From: Strigops habroptila
Taxonomy: Eukaryota; Chordata; Aves; Psittaciformes; Psittacidae
Direction: 5' to 3'
DNA: 64,000 bases
Assembly (NCBI RefSeq): GCF_004027225.2
Contig: NC_046360.1
Coordinates: 3,770,001-3,834,000, forward strand
A program made the translations under genes and the position numbers. Below are positions 24,915-37,248 of this stretch, piece after piece. How positions within the stretch are numbered: position 1 is the stretch's first letter; the number at the start of each line of letters is the position of its first letter. The notes under the pieces are model-generated. The model was given only the letters and a program-made list of their open reading frames with translations. It was not told the DNA's origin and ran no database searches.

Positions 24915-25466
24915 ATGGGAGACATGCTCATGCTCAAGCACCTGAAGAAACACAACAACGTGGAGAAGGCAGGGAATGCACAGACTGGGCGAGTTCAATG
25001 GTTGAAACCCAAATGCCAAACGAAGGACATGTGCATCCACTCCTGTTATTTAAATAAAACCATAAACCAGGAATGCCGTCCAATGAAGACTCCTGAGGTG
25101 GCAGCTAAATCCTCAGCAGCAAAAGCAGTATTAGATGCAGGATATGTGTTTTGGCAAGTGCGCTCAGATGAGCTAAGCCCTAAGCTTGTGGCTTTTACTG
25201 CGCTATTTGGATGTTGTAAATTTAAGCAGATGATGCTTGGTATTAGTTTTGCTCCTGGGATATTTCAGAGAGTAATTGCACATATCTCTGAGGGATTACA
25301 AGGTGCTGAAGGTATAATGGATGGGCTTCAAATTTAGACTAGACGCCTTTATGAACAGAAGGAAAGGTTTAGGCTGCTTTTACAGACAGCAAGAATGCTG
25401 AGCATAAAATGCCAAAAGACTCACCTAAAAGAAGTTGCTGATAATGGGCAACTACAAATTAAATAA
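24915..25466 (+). pseudogene. Ty3/gypsy-type reverse transcriptase remnant
   Basis: A single + strand frame reads through about 183 codons with one in-frame stop (TAG at 25335-25337) and ends at TAA 25464-25466. The order of motifs matches the palm and fingers of Ty3/gypsy (Metaviridae) reverse transcriptase: a CIHSCYLNKTIN segment (family C-D-L-x-x-LN-K), PMKTPEV, VLDAGYVFWQVR (family VLDA-x-x-GFWQI), KLVAFTALFGCCKFKQM (family T-F-x-T-P-FG-x-Y-x-F), GISFAPGIFQRV, and ISEGLQG. The catalytic V/Y-x-DD site is lost (GIMDG), so it cannot be an active polymerase. After the stop, RRLYEQKERFRLLL resembles the stretch that follows the DD motif. No LTRs, gag, RNase H or integrase were recognised nearby. 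It lies about 0.8 kb past the RFLNA polyadenylation signal. Confidence 0.8.
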
Positions 25467-28400
25467 CAATAAAAGCCTGCATGCTGGCATCCACGCAACA
25501 AAGCAGAGCTATGAGGGAACGACAGATGCCTTTGTCAGCTTTCATTCCAGAGCTATGTAGAGTCAACAAATAATACAGATTTGCCAAAGAAAGAACCTTA
25601 CCTGATACTGGAGCAGTAAAATCTTCCCCTTGCTGCCAAGCCATCAGCTTGAAGCTACCGTGTGCAAGTCTGTGCTCCTTGTGCTCAGCAGGTGGCAATG
25701 TCACAGCCTGGACCTGCAGAAGTGTCTTTGGAAGATTTTGGCAATACCAAGCAGCAGGGAAGTTGTATTGTCCTGTTATACTGTCATGAATCTGTGCCCA
25801 TGCAAAGGACCCACCAGCATCTTGCCTGGAGTGATGCGTGTCATGGCCACCTACATGAACTGCATCTCCTCTGGCACAGGACACTGAACTGTCACTTAGG
25901 CCTTCTCTTTGGGGAGCAGACATGGGATGGGATGGGAGTCTGTCACAGCAGATATGCTTTGAGGTCCCCCTGTCCCCAGTGCAGATGACCCTGTAGCTCC
26001 ACAAGTACCTCCCAGATGACTAAACCCACCTGAGATGCTCTAGATGCAGCTCCTGTCCCGTGATGCATATTCAGTGCTTCGGGGGCACCTTAGCATCAGC
26101 ACTTGAGACCCCAGGGTGGCTTCATGGGCCCCTGGATGCTTGGTCTGGTGGGATGGTGGCTTCTATCCCGACTGCTCTCTGCAGTGTCTGCCCAGCCATG
26201 ATACGAAGTGTATCTAGTGCTGATTTTCAGCCTGTTTCTTGGAGCAATTCCCACCACAGGTACAGCCTCCATGGTTATCCTGTGGCCCAGCAGGAACGTG
26301 GCTTGGCCACGCAGGTTTCCCACCACATTAAGCATCCCCAGCTCCCCTGCCTGTTTCTAAACAGGTCTGGTTCCAGAGGAGAGGAGCAAGGACCTGCCCC
26401 AGGGCTGCACAGCTTCTGCTGGAGCACTGAGTCCCCTTCCCCTGGCAACGAGCCCAGCCGCAGCGGGAAAATTAACACAGGAATGGCTTGTTCACAACTA
26501 GGATAGAGGGTCCTGGAATTGCTTTTTTGGGGTGTAAGGAGGGAGTTTTATGAGCTCTATTTTCTGCTTCTAATAATGATATTGGAGCTAAACAGTTCCA
26601 CACCTCAGAGTCCAAGACAGATGGGGAGTTCACATCTATGAGGATGAAAATGCTCATCCTGCCAAGCCTTTGATTCCTATTGTATCCTTCCTACCCTACA
26701 AACAGGCGGACAGCACATTTCTAGCATAAAAATATCCTCCTCTCCAGCTAACCACCTCCAGATTCCCTTCCCGAGCCTGTTCCAAGCCCAGTGATTAGAT
26801 ATTTCTATATAGATAAACATACAAATCATCTCCCCGGGGCTCTTCCTGTCTCACAAGCAAATCCTGAGACCAGCTCCTTGAAATACAAATGGGATCAGGG
26901 CTGCTTCCAAGCTGATTGCTGCGGTCCCTGCACCTCCCCAGAGCACCAGGCTTGCACCCTGGCCATGCAGCCTCCCATCACAAGATGCCCATCACCTCCT
27001 GCACTGGAGAGCAAACTGCTCCTATCGCCCTGTGTGTGGCTGCAGGTGACAATGCCAAAGGGCTGCATGGGCTGGGATGCTGCCAACCTGTGCTGGCACT
27101 GGGATGTGCTGCAGGAGTGGATGGGGATGCACACGCTTGCAGAGGGAGGGTGCAAAACCAAGCCAAGTGCAAAGCAGTGGAGGAATGAGCAACACACACT
27201 CACAGAGGCATGCAAACTGCATTCTCTCTTTGATGGAAGATTGTAGAAACATTACCTTCCCCTGGGGCTTTATAGTGAAATAACCTGATTATTCATGAAC
27301 CAGCTAGAACCATCAATCCCTCATTTATCATTTTCAACACAAATAATCAGGGCAGGAGAGGAACACACCAGCAATTATAGATGTAGTGTTGAAATCTGCC
27401 CATTTCATTTAAATATGTCCCGCTTACTGATAAGCACCAATCCAACCAATTCCTCATATGAATCCTCAAGCACTGGATTGCACAGGACACAAGCCAGCAT
27501 CCTGCTCTGTGCTAGTGAGGCCATTTGGCTTTTGGATGGGAAGGCAGCTAGGAAAACTGTGCATTCTAAAAAGCACATTTGTCTTGCTGACAAATGCCTC
27601 AGGAAATAAAAGCCTTTGTGTTCTTCTCTGACCTCTTCCTACTCACGGATGGGGTTTTGCTGTGCTTCCCATAGGGTTTGGTTTTTAGCAGGACGCTGAA
27701 AGCAGGGGATAGTGTTAAGCACCAGCATCCTCAGTGCCTGTGGCTGGCTGGGTGATGGTGCACATCATGTTAGGGACCTACCAACGTGTCGTGGCCAAGT
27801 GCCTTGGAGGTGCAGAGCTGGAGTTTTAGCTTCAGGTCCAGTTTCTAGTGAGGCATTATGGGGCAGCAGAATCTCAAGCCTCTTAGAGCATCCTTGGCTG
27901 GTTGAGCACAGGCGTTACCCTGGAATATAGATTGAACCAGAGGAGGTAGCACCCAAAGCCACACAGATCCCAAGCTAGTATATGGGAGAAGAGCTGAGCA
28001 TCCTTACAGCTGTGTCCTGAGCCTGTACCAAAGTGAAGGTGGAGCAGAGCAGGGAATGGCAGAGCAGGACTTACTGCTCAGGTACTTCGCTGAGCACAGC
28101 ATTGCTTTGCCTCAGGGTCTGCCCTTGAACTTTGCAGCTTGGGCCCTTTCTGACTCCTCCAGGCCTTGTGAATGATTTGGCAGCACCAGCCCTCTGCGCG
28201 AGCCCCGGCCCCAGCTGAAGCACACTGTTAACGAGCCACGTGTTCCAGAGGCCTCCAGGCTTGGCACCAGCTCCCGGGACCCGTTGGAGCCCGGCTCCAT
28301 CAGCCACAGCCCAGCAGAGCCAGCGGCAAAGGGACCAGCTCAGCGCTTTCTGGAACAGCTTCATCTGTGGAGGAGCGGCTGCTCCGGGGGCAGGTCCTGC

Positions 28401-31400
28401 TGCCTTCCCCACATGCTCACCCCTCCAAAGATCTCTCCTCTGTATGCACTTAGAAAGGGGGGAAAAATATCACATATACTTGTAAACACTGCCTAATGGT
28501 GAAAAGTAACATCTGGAGAGCAGCCTCACCTCTACACAGTGCTCCATCTTCACATCCCGATACAAAACCCAACAGAAATCGGTCCAGAAGGGACCTGTCA
28601 GCTCAGTGATGGGGCCAACCCTCCCTGTGGGTGCCGTCAGCTTGGGGACAGCTGGTCCCCAAGAGCCCTGGAGAAGCGGGTGGGTGGCTAAAGACATCCT
28701 CTCTGGAGAGTGAAAGGAGGATGGCTGCTCAGCAGCAAAGCATCCCTTTGCCCATGCTTGCTCCTCCTGTGCTGACCCATCTCCCCCAGGTAACAGGGTG
28801 CAGGAGAAACCCCGCTTCCTTCGAGCCTGTTTCCAAAGAGGATCTTCCAGCCAACACTAACACACTTTGCTTTACTTCCCAGCATGGCCCGGGGCAGAAA
28901 GCAACATCTGGACCTAATAAAAAGGTTGCCCTCCCCCACAAAGAGACCCAAGATCAACCTCTGCTATTCGGTTTCCAACCTCTGCTTATTTAGTTTCTCC
29001 TTCACCGTGGACAGAGGAGGCAGCTCCATCTCAGGGGTTGTTGCTGGTCTGAAAGGGAGCAGGATGGTCCAGCAGCCCATGGGGACTGGGAGCTTAAAAA
29101 TGGGTCCAGCTGGGGTGAAGCTGATGGGTTTCACTGGTAAGGAGCCAGCAATGCTTGGATTGGTTGTGACTTCTCTACAGTTGGGGTGTAAGGATTTGTT
29201 CTTCCCTTGAGCAGAATGACGCTCTTTTTTGGTTCCAAAACCATGAAAGCTGGAGATGGCTCCAAGCCAAGGCTCAGGATTAACATCCCCATGGGGAAAA
29301 GCTCTGCTTCGGTCCAACTGGAATGCAGATCCAGACCTGGCACCCATCTCCAGGCACGCACCGACCAGGCTCCTTGTGTCTGACCTCTGGCAGCTGCTTT
29401 GCGTTCTGGAAAGGGCTCAGGATGAAACAGCAGCAGAAAATACTCCTGGGTCCTGGCAGGGCTGGATTGGGATCGCGCAGCCACAGTCCTGCCTTTGCAA
29501 ACAAACACCCAAGTCAGTGGGGTCCAAACCTCTCAGAGCCCATGTCTCGCTGGAGCTGGTTCAGGGCCCATCACATGTGCTGACAGCTACTCTGTGCGGT
29601 TTGGGGAACGTGTTGAATGAGGATGTGGTGTTTGAGAGCAACCTTCTGGATGGTGTTTGTCTGAATCTTGCTCTTCATGAAACCTTCTCTTCCTGCTGTG
29701 CCACCGGAGGCAGGAGATGAGTCCGCAGGAGCACACGGAGATGTCCCTCTCCTGCAGGCACAGTGCTGCTAATACCTGCAACATGTGGAGCAGTTGGTTT
29801 TGGCTGGCTCAACCAGGGCTGCACACCCATGGGTGACACCTCAAACCAACCTTCCTCAGGGCTTCTGCTTCCTCCATGAGTTCCCAGTAGCACTGGGGGC
29901 TGATGTGGCAATTAATAATGACAACTCTAAATACACCATCATTAACATGGCTGAACCTCGCAGCTAGTGCCATTGGTGTTTCCTATCCCCTGGCACCAAG
30001 TTTCCTCCATGCATCTCGTCATCAAAGAGATTGCAAATGACTAATAAATATGGAAAGAAGTCAGGGGGGCAGCAAAAATATCTGGACCAAGATCAATCTT
30101 TACTGACAACCGCTGCTTTTTCTAAGTGAAAGTACCCTGCAGAGTTTAAAACAGCATCCAACTTCAAAGCAGAGAGTTCTCCAGATGGAGTTTACCACCG
30201 CTGCTAACACCCTGTGCTTCGCCAGGTTACATTCATTAACAGAGAGAAGCGTTCGGATTATTCCCAAAGAAGGGAAACACACTGGCCTCTTCAAACACAC
30301 ACGCTCGAAACGACGTGTGAGCGATGCTCTCCCCGTGATGTAGGTGGCAAAGCTGATCTCCAGGCCATGGGCAGTTATACCTGTTCTCCTTTTGCCTGGT
30401 CAACAAGGGGAAAGCCTCATCTGTCCGTGGTTACACCGGGGCTGCTGTGTCTGCAGCAGATGGACGTGGTCCCTCTTTGGGTGGGATCTGGATGCTCTTC
30501 CGTGTCCCCTGTCATGGCATCACTGCCGCGCCAGCACGAGGGAGCCCATGAAGCCAGCAAGGCCGGGAGGGCAGAGCCAAAGCCTGATTTGCCCTAAAAC
30601 CACAGAAACCAGCACAAGGACTTTGCCTTTCAACCCAGCTTCTGCAGGTTTTCAGTGCTGCACCCTGTTAGGTGATTTCCCCTCAAAACAGCTGAGACAA
30701 CCCCAGCTCCAGGTTGCAGAACTGCGCACCCAGGGATTTTGTTTCAGGATCATTTCTGCAGCGCTGTTTTGGTTCGTTGTTTGTCTGTTCGTTTGTGAAC
30801 CATCCCACCAGCTCCTCTGAGCACTTGCACTTCACTGGAGCTGACACAGCTCGCTCCAGATACAACTGCTCCAAGCTCCTGTTGGTGGCGAGTGATTTAC
30901 GAGCACTGCGCTGCCTGGAGCCCTCACAAACACTCATTTGGGTGATTACAGGAGGCCAAAAACGAGAGGATAAATAAACCTGACAATTAATTCAGCTGTG
31001 ACCCACGCACACACAGCAACACTTGTTCCCAAGGATCTCAAGAGCCTGACTCTTCCCAAAGGGGCACCCAAGCCAAGGTAGAGCTCAGCCAGCCCAAACA
31101 CCCCTGCCCAACGCCCTTCAGTGTCCCAGTGCTGGTAAGAGCCAGGCATCCCATCAAAAGCCTCTCTATTTTCCTTCCAAGCTACTCGCCAGCCCCAAAT
31201 GTCTCATCCCCTGCCAAGATCAGCTCTTGAGCCTCTGCACCATTATCAGAGAGCATATATAATTTCACAGCAAATCACCAGAACTGACGAATGACTGTTT
31301 GGATTGCAATCGTCAGGAGAGTATGAAATGCTTCCTGCTGTAGGGAGCCCAGGAATGGTTACTGGCTTTCCCGGCCAAAGGCATGTCTGACCCATTCAGC

Positions 31401-31479
31401 CACTGAGTTGAAGAGTCCCTGCTCTGCTGGGTGCTACCAGCATGTAGGCCTTTGTGTTCTGGTGTGTTTTATACATTTT

Positions 31480-31530
31480 ATACATATATATATGTATATA
31501 TATTTATATACATTTATATATATTTCTTCT
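31480..31530. repeat. TA-rich simple repeat
   Basis: TATATA/ACATTTATATA-type low-complexity sequence in the intergenic spacer, flanked by unique sequence. The short open frames across it are composition artefacts. Confidence 0.8.
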
Positions 31531-34500
31531 TTCCAGTCTCACCCTGCTCATCACCGGGTACCACATCCGCATCCCTCTCCCCATCACCCGCAGGGCATAT
31601 GCAGACTGCAGGGAGGGTGCTGAAGCGCTGCAGTGTCCTGGCTCACACAAGGACAACCTCATCTCATGCTCTTTCCTCCCTGTTCTTGTGACTCAGCCTG
31701 GCCTTGCTAAAAATCTTCCTCTTGCTTCAATTCTTTCCAAAATAATCCCCATAATCCCAACAAAAGATGAATTCATCACCAGGAGAAGGTTGCAGCTCTC
31801 CTCACAGCCTATGTCCAGGGCAAAGGCATCAGGGACCATCTTTTATCTTCCCTTTCCCCTTCAAAACCCACCTGCCACCCACAGTACAAATAAGTCTGGA
31901 CTTCTGACAGTTTCTGAAGCCATCTGCTTTTGTCCCGTTTCATTTTCATCTCTTTATGTGAGAGCTTTTCAACTAGACCTAAAGTTTTCCATCATCAAAT
32001 CGTAAGTGTTGGCCTTGAATTTAGAGTTTTCCCAACTTCTGTTTCTTCAGCATCAGTGCTAATTATTGACCAGGGCTACTGCTGTCAGCCCTCATCAGCG
32101 TTTAAACTCGTGCAAGAGGCTGAACAGCTTGGCTTCTGTTTGTACTATTTATTAACTTACTCTAAATGCCTTCAGAGAGGCAAATGCCTTTCCAAGAAGG
32201 ATTTCAACAGTCGCTGTTCTAGCGCTCCGTGATGGGAGCTGGTCACTGGAGGAGTGTGTGCAGACTGGAGGAGGCAGGTTTGGTTGATGTGGGTACGTAC
32301 CTGGAGTGATGCTGTCTGGGTGATCCAGAGTATGTAGAGTGAGCCTTCACCAGCACAGGAGCGTTTTGGACAAGCCCTGGACAGACAAACCAGTCACTCA
32401 GCACTGGGGAGCTTTCCTCTAGGACGTGCAGCAGCTTGGATCGGGATGACCACCTGAAATGCTGAGCTGAAGGCAGGGTACGGCCTGGCAGGAATGCTGC
32501 TGCTCCCAGGAGAACACCATTTGTGTAAAATCTATTTCTGAGCCCCAAGAACGGCAGCAGAAGGCCCCCGAGCACAAAACCAACCAACAGCCCATCAATG
32601 GGTTAAATTCCATATAGTCATCCAATCTGTCCTCACACAGAGCCGTTCCCCTCGGCTTTCTGTCCCCACATTCACTTCACACACCCCACAGCAGTGGTCA
32701 GAGTTCCTGAAGCATCATCCCCATGGGTGCAGATGCAAGAGGGGAACTTGGGGACCAACAGCTCCCAGCCCGCCAAAGTCATCAACCCATGAGATGGACG
32801 GCAGAGGTAAAGCAATTTAGACCTGCAAATAGATACCAGGGCTTCTGTTTCATTAGGCAGTGGCTAATGGGCCTCCCCAATAATTTCCTGCAGGGCTCGT
32901 GTGGGATTACCCATCACCAGAATATCTATTTTTAAGTTACTTTCTTTTAAAATTCAATTTAAATTCAATTTTAAGTTTCAATCACAGTTGAACAACGATT
33001 ACCTTGGCTGCTGGTCAGAGAGCAACAAAGCCAAGGTGTCCTCCAGCATCACCCCTGCTTGATGCTGGCACAGATGCAGGTACCTCTTGGTGACCATGGA
33101 ATGGTCATGGCACAGCCACTGGGCACACACACACCACACAACCCGGATGAGCTGTATCAGCCCTGGGCAAGCGAGCTGCACATCCTGGGGTACCCCAACA
33201 CTGCTGCCACCATCCCTTTGCCCCTCTCTCAGCCCATTTCACCTTGGACACCCCATCAGTGCCCCATTAGCACAGGTATCTCCAACCCACCCCAAAACCA
33301 TCACCATCATCCGACCCGCAGAAGCACACTGTGTTTTGCTGCCAAATAAGGGGTTTTTGGTTGTTTGGGTTGGTTTGTTTGCTATTCTTTATTCTGTAAC
33401 CAGGAAGGCAGTGTTCGGACACTGCTGCCCACATCACTTGCTGGTGGGCATGCCGAGCAATAGAACAGTGAACAAAACCCCTTCGCCTTGAGTAGAACAA
33501 TCCCTCCCCTCTAGAGCAAGCTGTGGCAATATTTACACCCGGTGGTTTCTCTGTACAGCCCCGGCTATCATACAACTCAGTTCCAAACAGCTATGCACAG
33601 GTTGTGGTACAAAAGATAGATATTCCCCCCCCCCCAGTACAGTTCAAGCAACTAAACTGTCCACTACTTTGTACAAGTTACAATTGTTAACTTTAAACTT
33701 GGGATATTTAATAGTTTAATGTGACTTTCTCTGGTCAGAGCCTGCCATGAGGTCTTGGGATGCTTGGGGATGCCTTGGTCCCCAGATGAGGAGTGGGCAG
33801 AGGGGAGCATGAGGAGGGCAGGATGGGGACAGCAATTCCCCCTTTCCCAAATCTGTGCTCCCCCCAGCCCACGTGTGAGCAGGGAAATGGGGGCACCATC
33901 CCATAGCAGATCCCCAGGGCTGGGTGCATCCCCACCAAGCAGCTGTGGGCCTCAACCCATCGATCTGACCCTGATCAATTAATCTACAGCAGGAGGATGC
34001 TCCCTGTTCCAGCACCCCAGCAAACGAGCTCAAAGCTCCCTGATGGCAACTGCTCTGTGTGTCCCCATGGTGTCCCCTGCTGCAGGAGGGTCTGTGGTGG
34101 GACAGGGCATATGTGGGGAGAGCAGATGACAGAGATGTACAAGACAAAGTGCCAAAACTGAGCTGTGCCACGGGGCTGAGCTCCAAGCAATGGAGATTCC
34201 CAAGTGTAGGATCCTGCAGGAGCAAACCCCACGTGTGTCCCTGCCATGGCCAGTGGCTGCTCCCCTCCTAGCCCAGGGCAGCCTGTCCTGGGCATGATGG
34301 GGTCACACAGCACAGAGTTGGGAACATGAGCGATGCATCAGAATCGATCCCAAAAGATCCCACTGAGCAGGGGTGTGAGGCTGATGGAGCCTCATAGCGG
34401 CTGCAGGTCACTCCACAGCACCTCCATGTCCAACCAGCCCCAAGCACTGTCCCCTTGTGCAAGCACATATGGTGGATAACCTCTGCCCAACCTTCCATCC

Positions 34501-34985
34501 GCCAGCACTGAGCCACAAACCCCAAAAGGACTGAAACAACCTCTTAAACACCTGCAAACCCCTTTGACACCCTCACAGCATCAGTTGCGCTTCAGCCCCG
34601 CCAGCTCCAACCCTTCATCCTGCACACATGAAAGACACGGCGGAAAGAAGGAAAACAGAAACACGGCCACAGCGTTAGCACCAAGGGTGGGACAAGCTCT
34701 TCACCCTCCATCCCATGGCTCCAGGTACCACCATGCCACAGGCAAACACTGCCTGGGGTTAAATGGGGAGGACAACCCAACCCCGCTCCAGCCAGGGTGG
34801 CTCGAGGGCAGCTCCGCAGCTCCTGGCTGGAATCTGTGGCACTTCCCGACGCAGGGTTGGCATGGGATACCCAAACGCTGCCCTAGGGATACCGGTCGCT
34901 CCGCATCCACCTTCCACCATCACCTTCCTGGACGTGTGGAGACACCAACGCAGCACACAGTATTGCTACTGTGCCAAGTGGGAAC

Positions 34986-34991
34986 TTTATT
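34986..34991 (-). terminator. NCOR2: NCOR2 polyadenylation signal
   Basis: The - strand reads AAAGAATAAAGTTCCC, a canonical hexamer, followed 20-50 bases later by a GT-rich stretch (GTGTGCTGCGTTGGTGTCT). It is the first strong signal after the stop codon in the direction of transcription. Confidence 0.65.
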
Positions 34992-35248
34992 CTTTGTTGT
35001 GATTTTTTTCCTTTCCTTTTCCCTATTTTTTCCCAAATAGGTCAAAGGAGGCAGCTTTGAAGATGGGTCAGATTTGGATTCTCTTTTTGTTTTCCCAACA
35101 AAATCTGCAACACGTGAATAGCGTTCTGCCCAGACATCAGCTCTGGTTAGTTTGTACATGTCAGAGCCACGGAGACACCAGCAGCAATAACCTGGGAACG
35201 GAAAAACTTCCACATCTTTTGTGCATTGACTCGGATTTTTTTTCTTTA

Positions 35249-35271
35249 AAAAAAAAAAAAAAAAAAAAAAA
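35249..35271. repeat. A homopolymer (+ strand) inside NCOR2 3'UTR
   Basis: An uninterrupted run of more than 20 A on the + strand, read as U in NCOR2 mRNA. It is preceded by TTTTTTTTCTTT on the + strand, so the two could form a hairpin. It has no coding content. Confidence 0.85.
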
Positions 35272-37072
35272 GAAAAAGCACAACAGAAAAGACACAAAAA
35301 CATGGATGAACATTAAAAACCTGTACATTGTAAAAAAACCAACAAAAACCAACAGGGAAAAATGAAACAACAAACCCCAAACAAACAACAAACACCATCA
35401 TTCTCTTGGCTTCGAAATCAGAATCAACCTGGGAACGTTGCAGGGGGAAAAGAAAGATCCATGGACCCGCGTGTCGGGTCCATCCGTGGACCTGCAGCAC
35501 GTCTGTGCCAGGCTCTGGGTTCCTCTAGTGAACAGGATGCAAAGCAGTTAATAATACTTGTATTTTTTTTTCTTTTTACCTTTTTTTTTGCCATATTTTT
35601 CCCCCCAGAGCGAGAAAGCAGAATTGAACGAGGGAAAAAAAAAAAAAAAGTCTAATATTTGTTCTTTAACCATGTAACTGCAGATATGAGCCAACATCAT
35701 GGAATGAAAACAAAAGAACGTAACGTAGAGCATTCGTGTGTATCACAAAAATACAATAAAAACTTTTTTTGTCTTTTTCTTTTTCTCCTTTTTTTTTTTC
35801 TTTGTTTTGCGTGTTTTGTTTTTTTTCTCTCTGAAGTTTTCTCTGTGAAGTCCCTGCCACGCCGGCTCCTGCCCCTGCACCCGGGGGGGGCTCCGCAGAA
35901 CCAACATCTACAACCAGCAAACGGCTTCTGCTGAGTCAGCGAAGGTGTGTGTGGAACGGGGGGCCCTGCAACCATGGCAAGATTTCGGTTTGGTTATTCT
36001 TTGAAACTAAGTTCATACATTCTCCTGACTTACAGATAACTCGGATGGATCAGCGTTACCTCCTCTTTTCCTTTAAACCCTTCCATACAATGGACAAACG
36101 CATCAAAGCCTGCACGTAAGAACAGAACCTCTTTTACAGCATGTGTAATACTGTGGTTTAAAGTCCTTCCTCGCGTAAAATATTGACAGAATTCACTGAA
36201 GGTATCAAAAATATACCCTGTAGACCAAATACAATTTACAATTGCCTTTTCTCACCATTCAGAAAACAATGCACTTAAAGCAACCGAGCCCCTCGGTGGG
36301 CAGCATGCGGGGACATCCCTGCCCGCTCCCATTTGAGCCCGGGATCGCTTCCACCAAAGGGACCAGGAATTTTTGTGTTTTTAAGAAATAACTCTTCATT
36401 CCCCCCCCTTCCTGCTCATCCCAGCCACGTTCGAGGCGTGTTGAGACCACTGCAGAGCTTGCGACCCGGGTATGACGGACAACCAGCCCTCAGATCAGCC
36501 GGGGGGGGGAAGCAAACCGGGGCGTTCCATCCTATTTCACTCCTTAAAACATACTCTTGTTTGTTTGTTTGAACTCGAACCCGCTCAAGGTTTTGCCTTT
36601 CCGCGGCACAGCCCCACGGCCAGGATGCAGGGCAGCATCCCACAGCCCCTCAACTCCATTCCCATGGGAGCGCGGCCGCTCACGGTCCCTCTGGAGCGTG
36701 GGGGTCAGCACCCAGCAAGGCTGCCAAGATCGAAGATGGGTTCCTTGGGTTTTGTCTCGTTAAGGCTTATTTTCTTTTCTTTTCTTTTCAGATTGAAGAG
36801 GATGCAGAAATTTCCAGATGTTGAGAAAGAAAAAACAAAAATGAAACAAAAACAAAACAAAAAAAAACCAAAATAAAAACATCCCCCAAATTGGCTGGAT
36901 TGAGAGGGGAAGGAAAAAGATAAAGGAAAAAGGGAAAACCAAAACAGCTCTGCTCCTGCATCTTCGCTCGTGAGAGCCGGCGGGGCCGGGGCGGTGGGTG
37001 CTCGCCCCGCGCGTCCCCACTCGCTCCCTGCGCCCTGGGTTTGGTCGCCGTCTCCCTGCCCCTGGGCTCGCT

Positions 37073-37248
37073 TCATTCACTGTCCGAAAGGGTTTCGTAC
37101 TGGGAGCAGAGCAGGGGCTTGGGCTCCTCGTCCCAGGCGTGGTGCTGGCTGCCGGGGGTCCCCTGCGGCAGCGGGGCGGCGGGAGCTGCTGTCACCACCC
37201 CGCTGGGGAGCCGCATGGTGAGCGGGTTGTAGGGGAACGGCGTCGAAC
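37073..37248 (-). CDS. NCOR2: NCOR2 last coding exon (58 codons with stop)
   Basis: Starts after CACACAG with GT completing a Gly codon, then STPFPYNPLTMRL. A variable Pro/Ala-rich linker follows, then AWDEEPKPLL-CSQYETLSDSE and TGA at 37075-37073. The C-terminal block is diagnostic for NCOR1/NCOR2, and DEEPKPLLCSQ is NCOR2-like. Confidence 0.97.

Larger units (their letters stand above)
24081..34967. other. Intergenic spacer between convergent RFLNA and NCOR2
   Basis: About 11 kb without a recognisable host coding exon on either strand. It contains the retrotransposon remnant at 24.9-25.5 kb, a TA-rich repeat at 31.48-31.53 kb and a C-run at 33.63 kb. AT-rich stretches such as 27.24-27.47 kb and 32.78-32.98 kb could be conserved non-coding elements. 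A second possible - strand AATAAA lies at 33388-33393, which could extend the NCOR2 3'UTR. Non-coding RNA genes cannot be excluded. Confidence 0.6.
34968..37072 (-). other. NCOR2: 3'UTR of NCOR2
   Basis: On the - strand, about 2.1 kb separates the NCOR2 stop from a good AATAAA. On the transcript the region is rich in U and A homopolymers: + strand A-runs at 35249-35271 and 35636-35648 become U-runs, and T-runs near 35568-35590 and 35791-35800 become A-runs. A U/G-rich block of TTTTG-like repeats maps to 36765-36880. None of the frames here resembles a protein. Confidence 0.75.

Noticed and set aside
24915-25337. The 140-codon frame as a functional host gene
   Set aside because: The catalytic aspartate pair is lost and a stop interrupts the homology, so a decayed retrotransposon fits better, although constraint has not been tested.
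33388-33393. - strand AATAAA as the main NCOR2 polyadenylation signal
   Set aside because: The signal at 34986-34991 comes first and has a better GT-rich downstream element. The distal one is kept only as a possible alternative.
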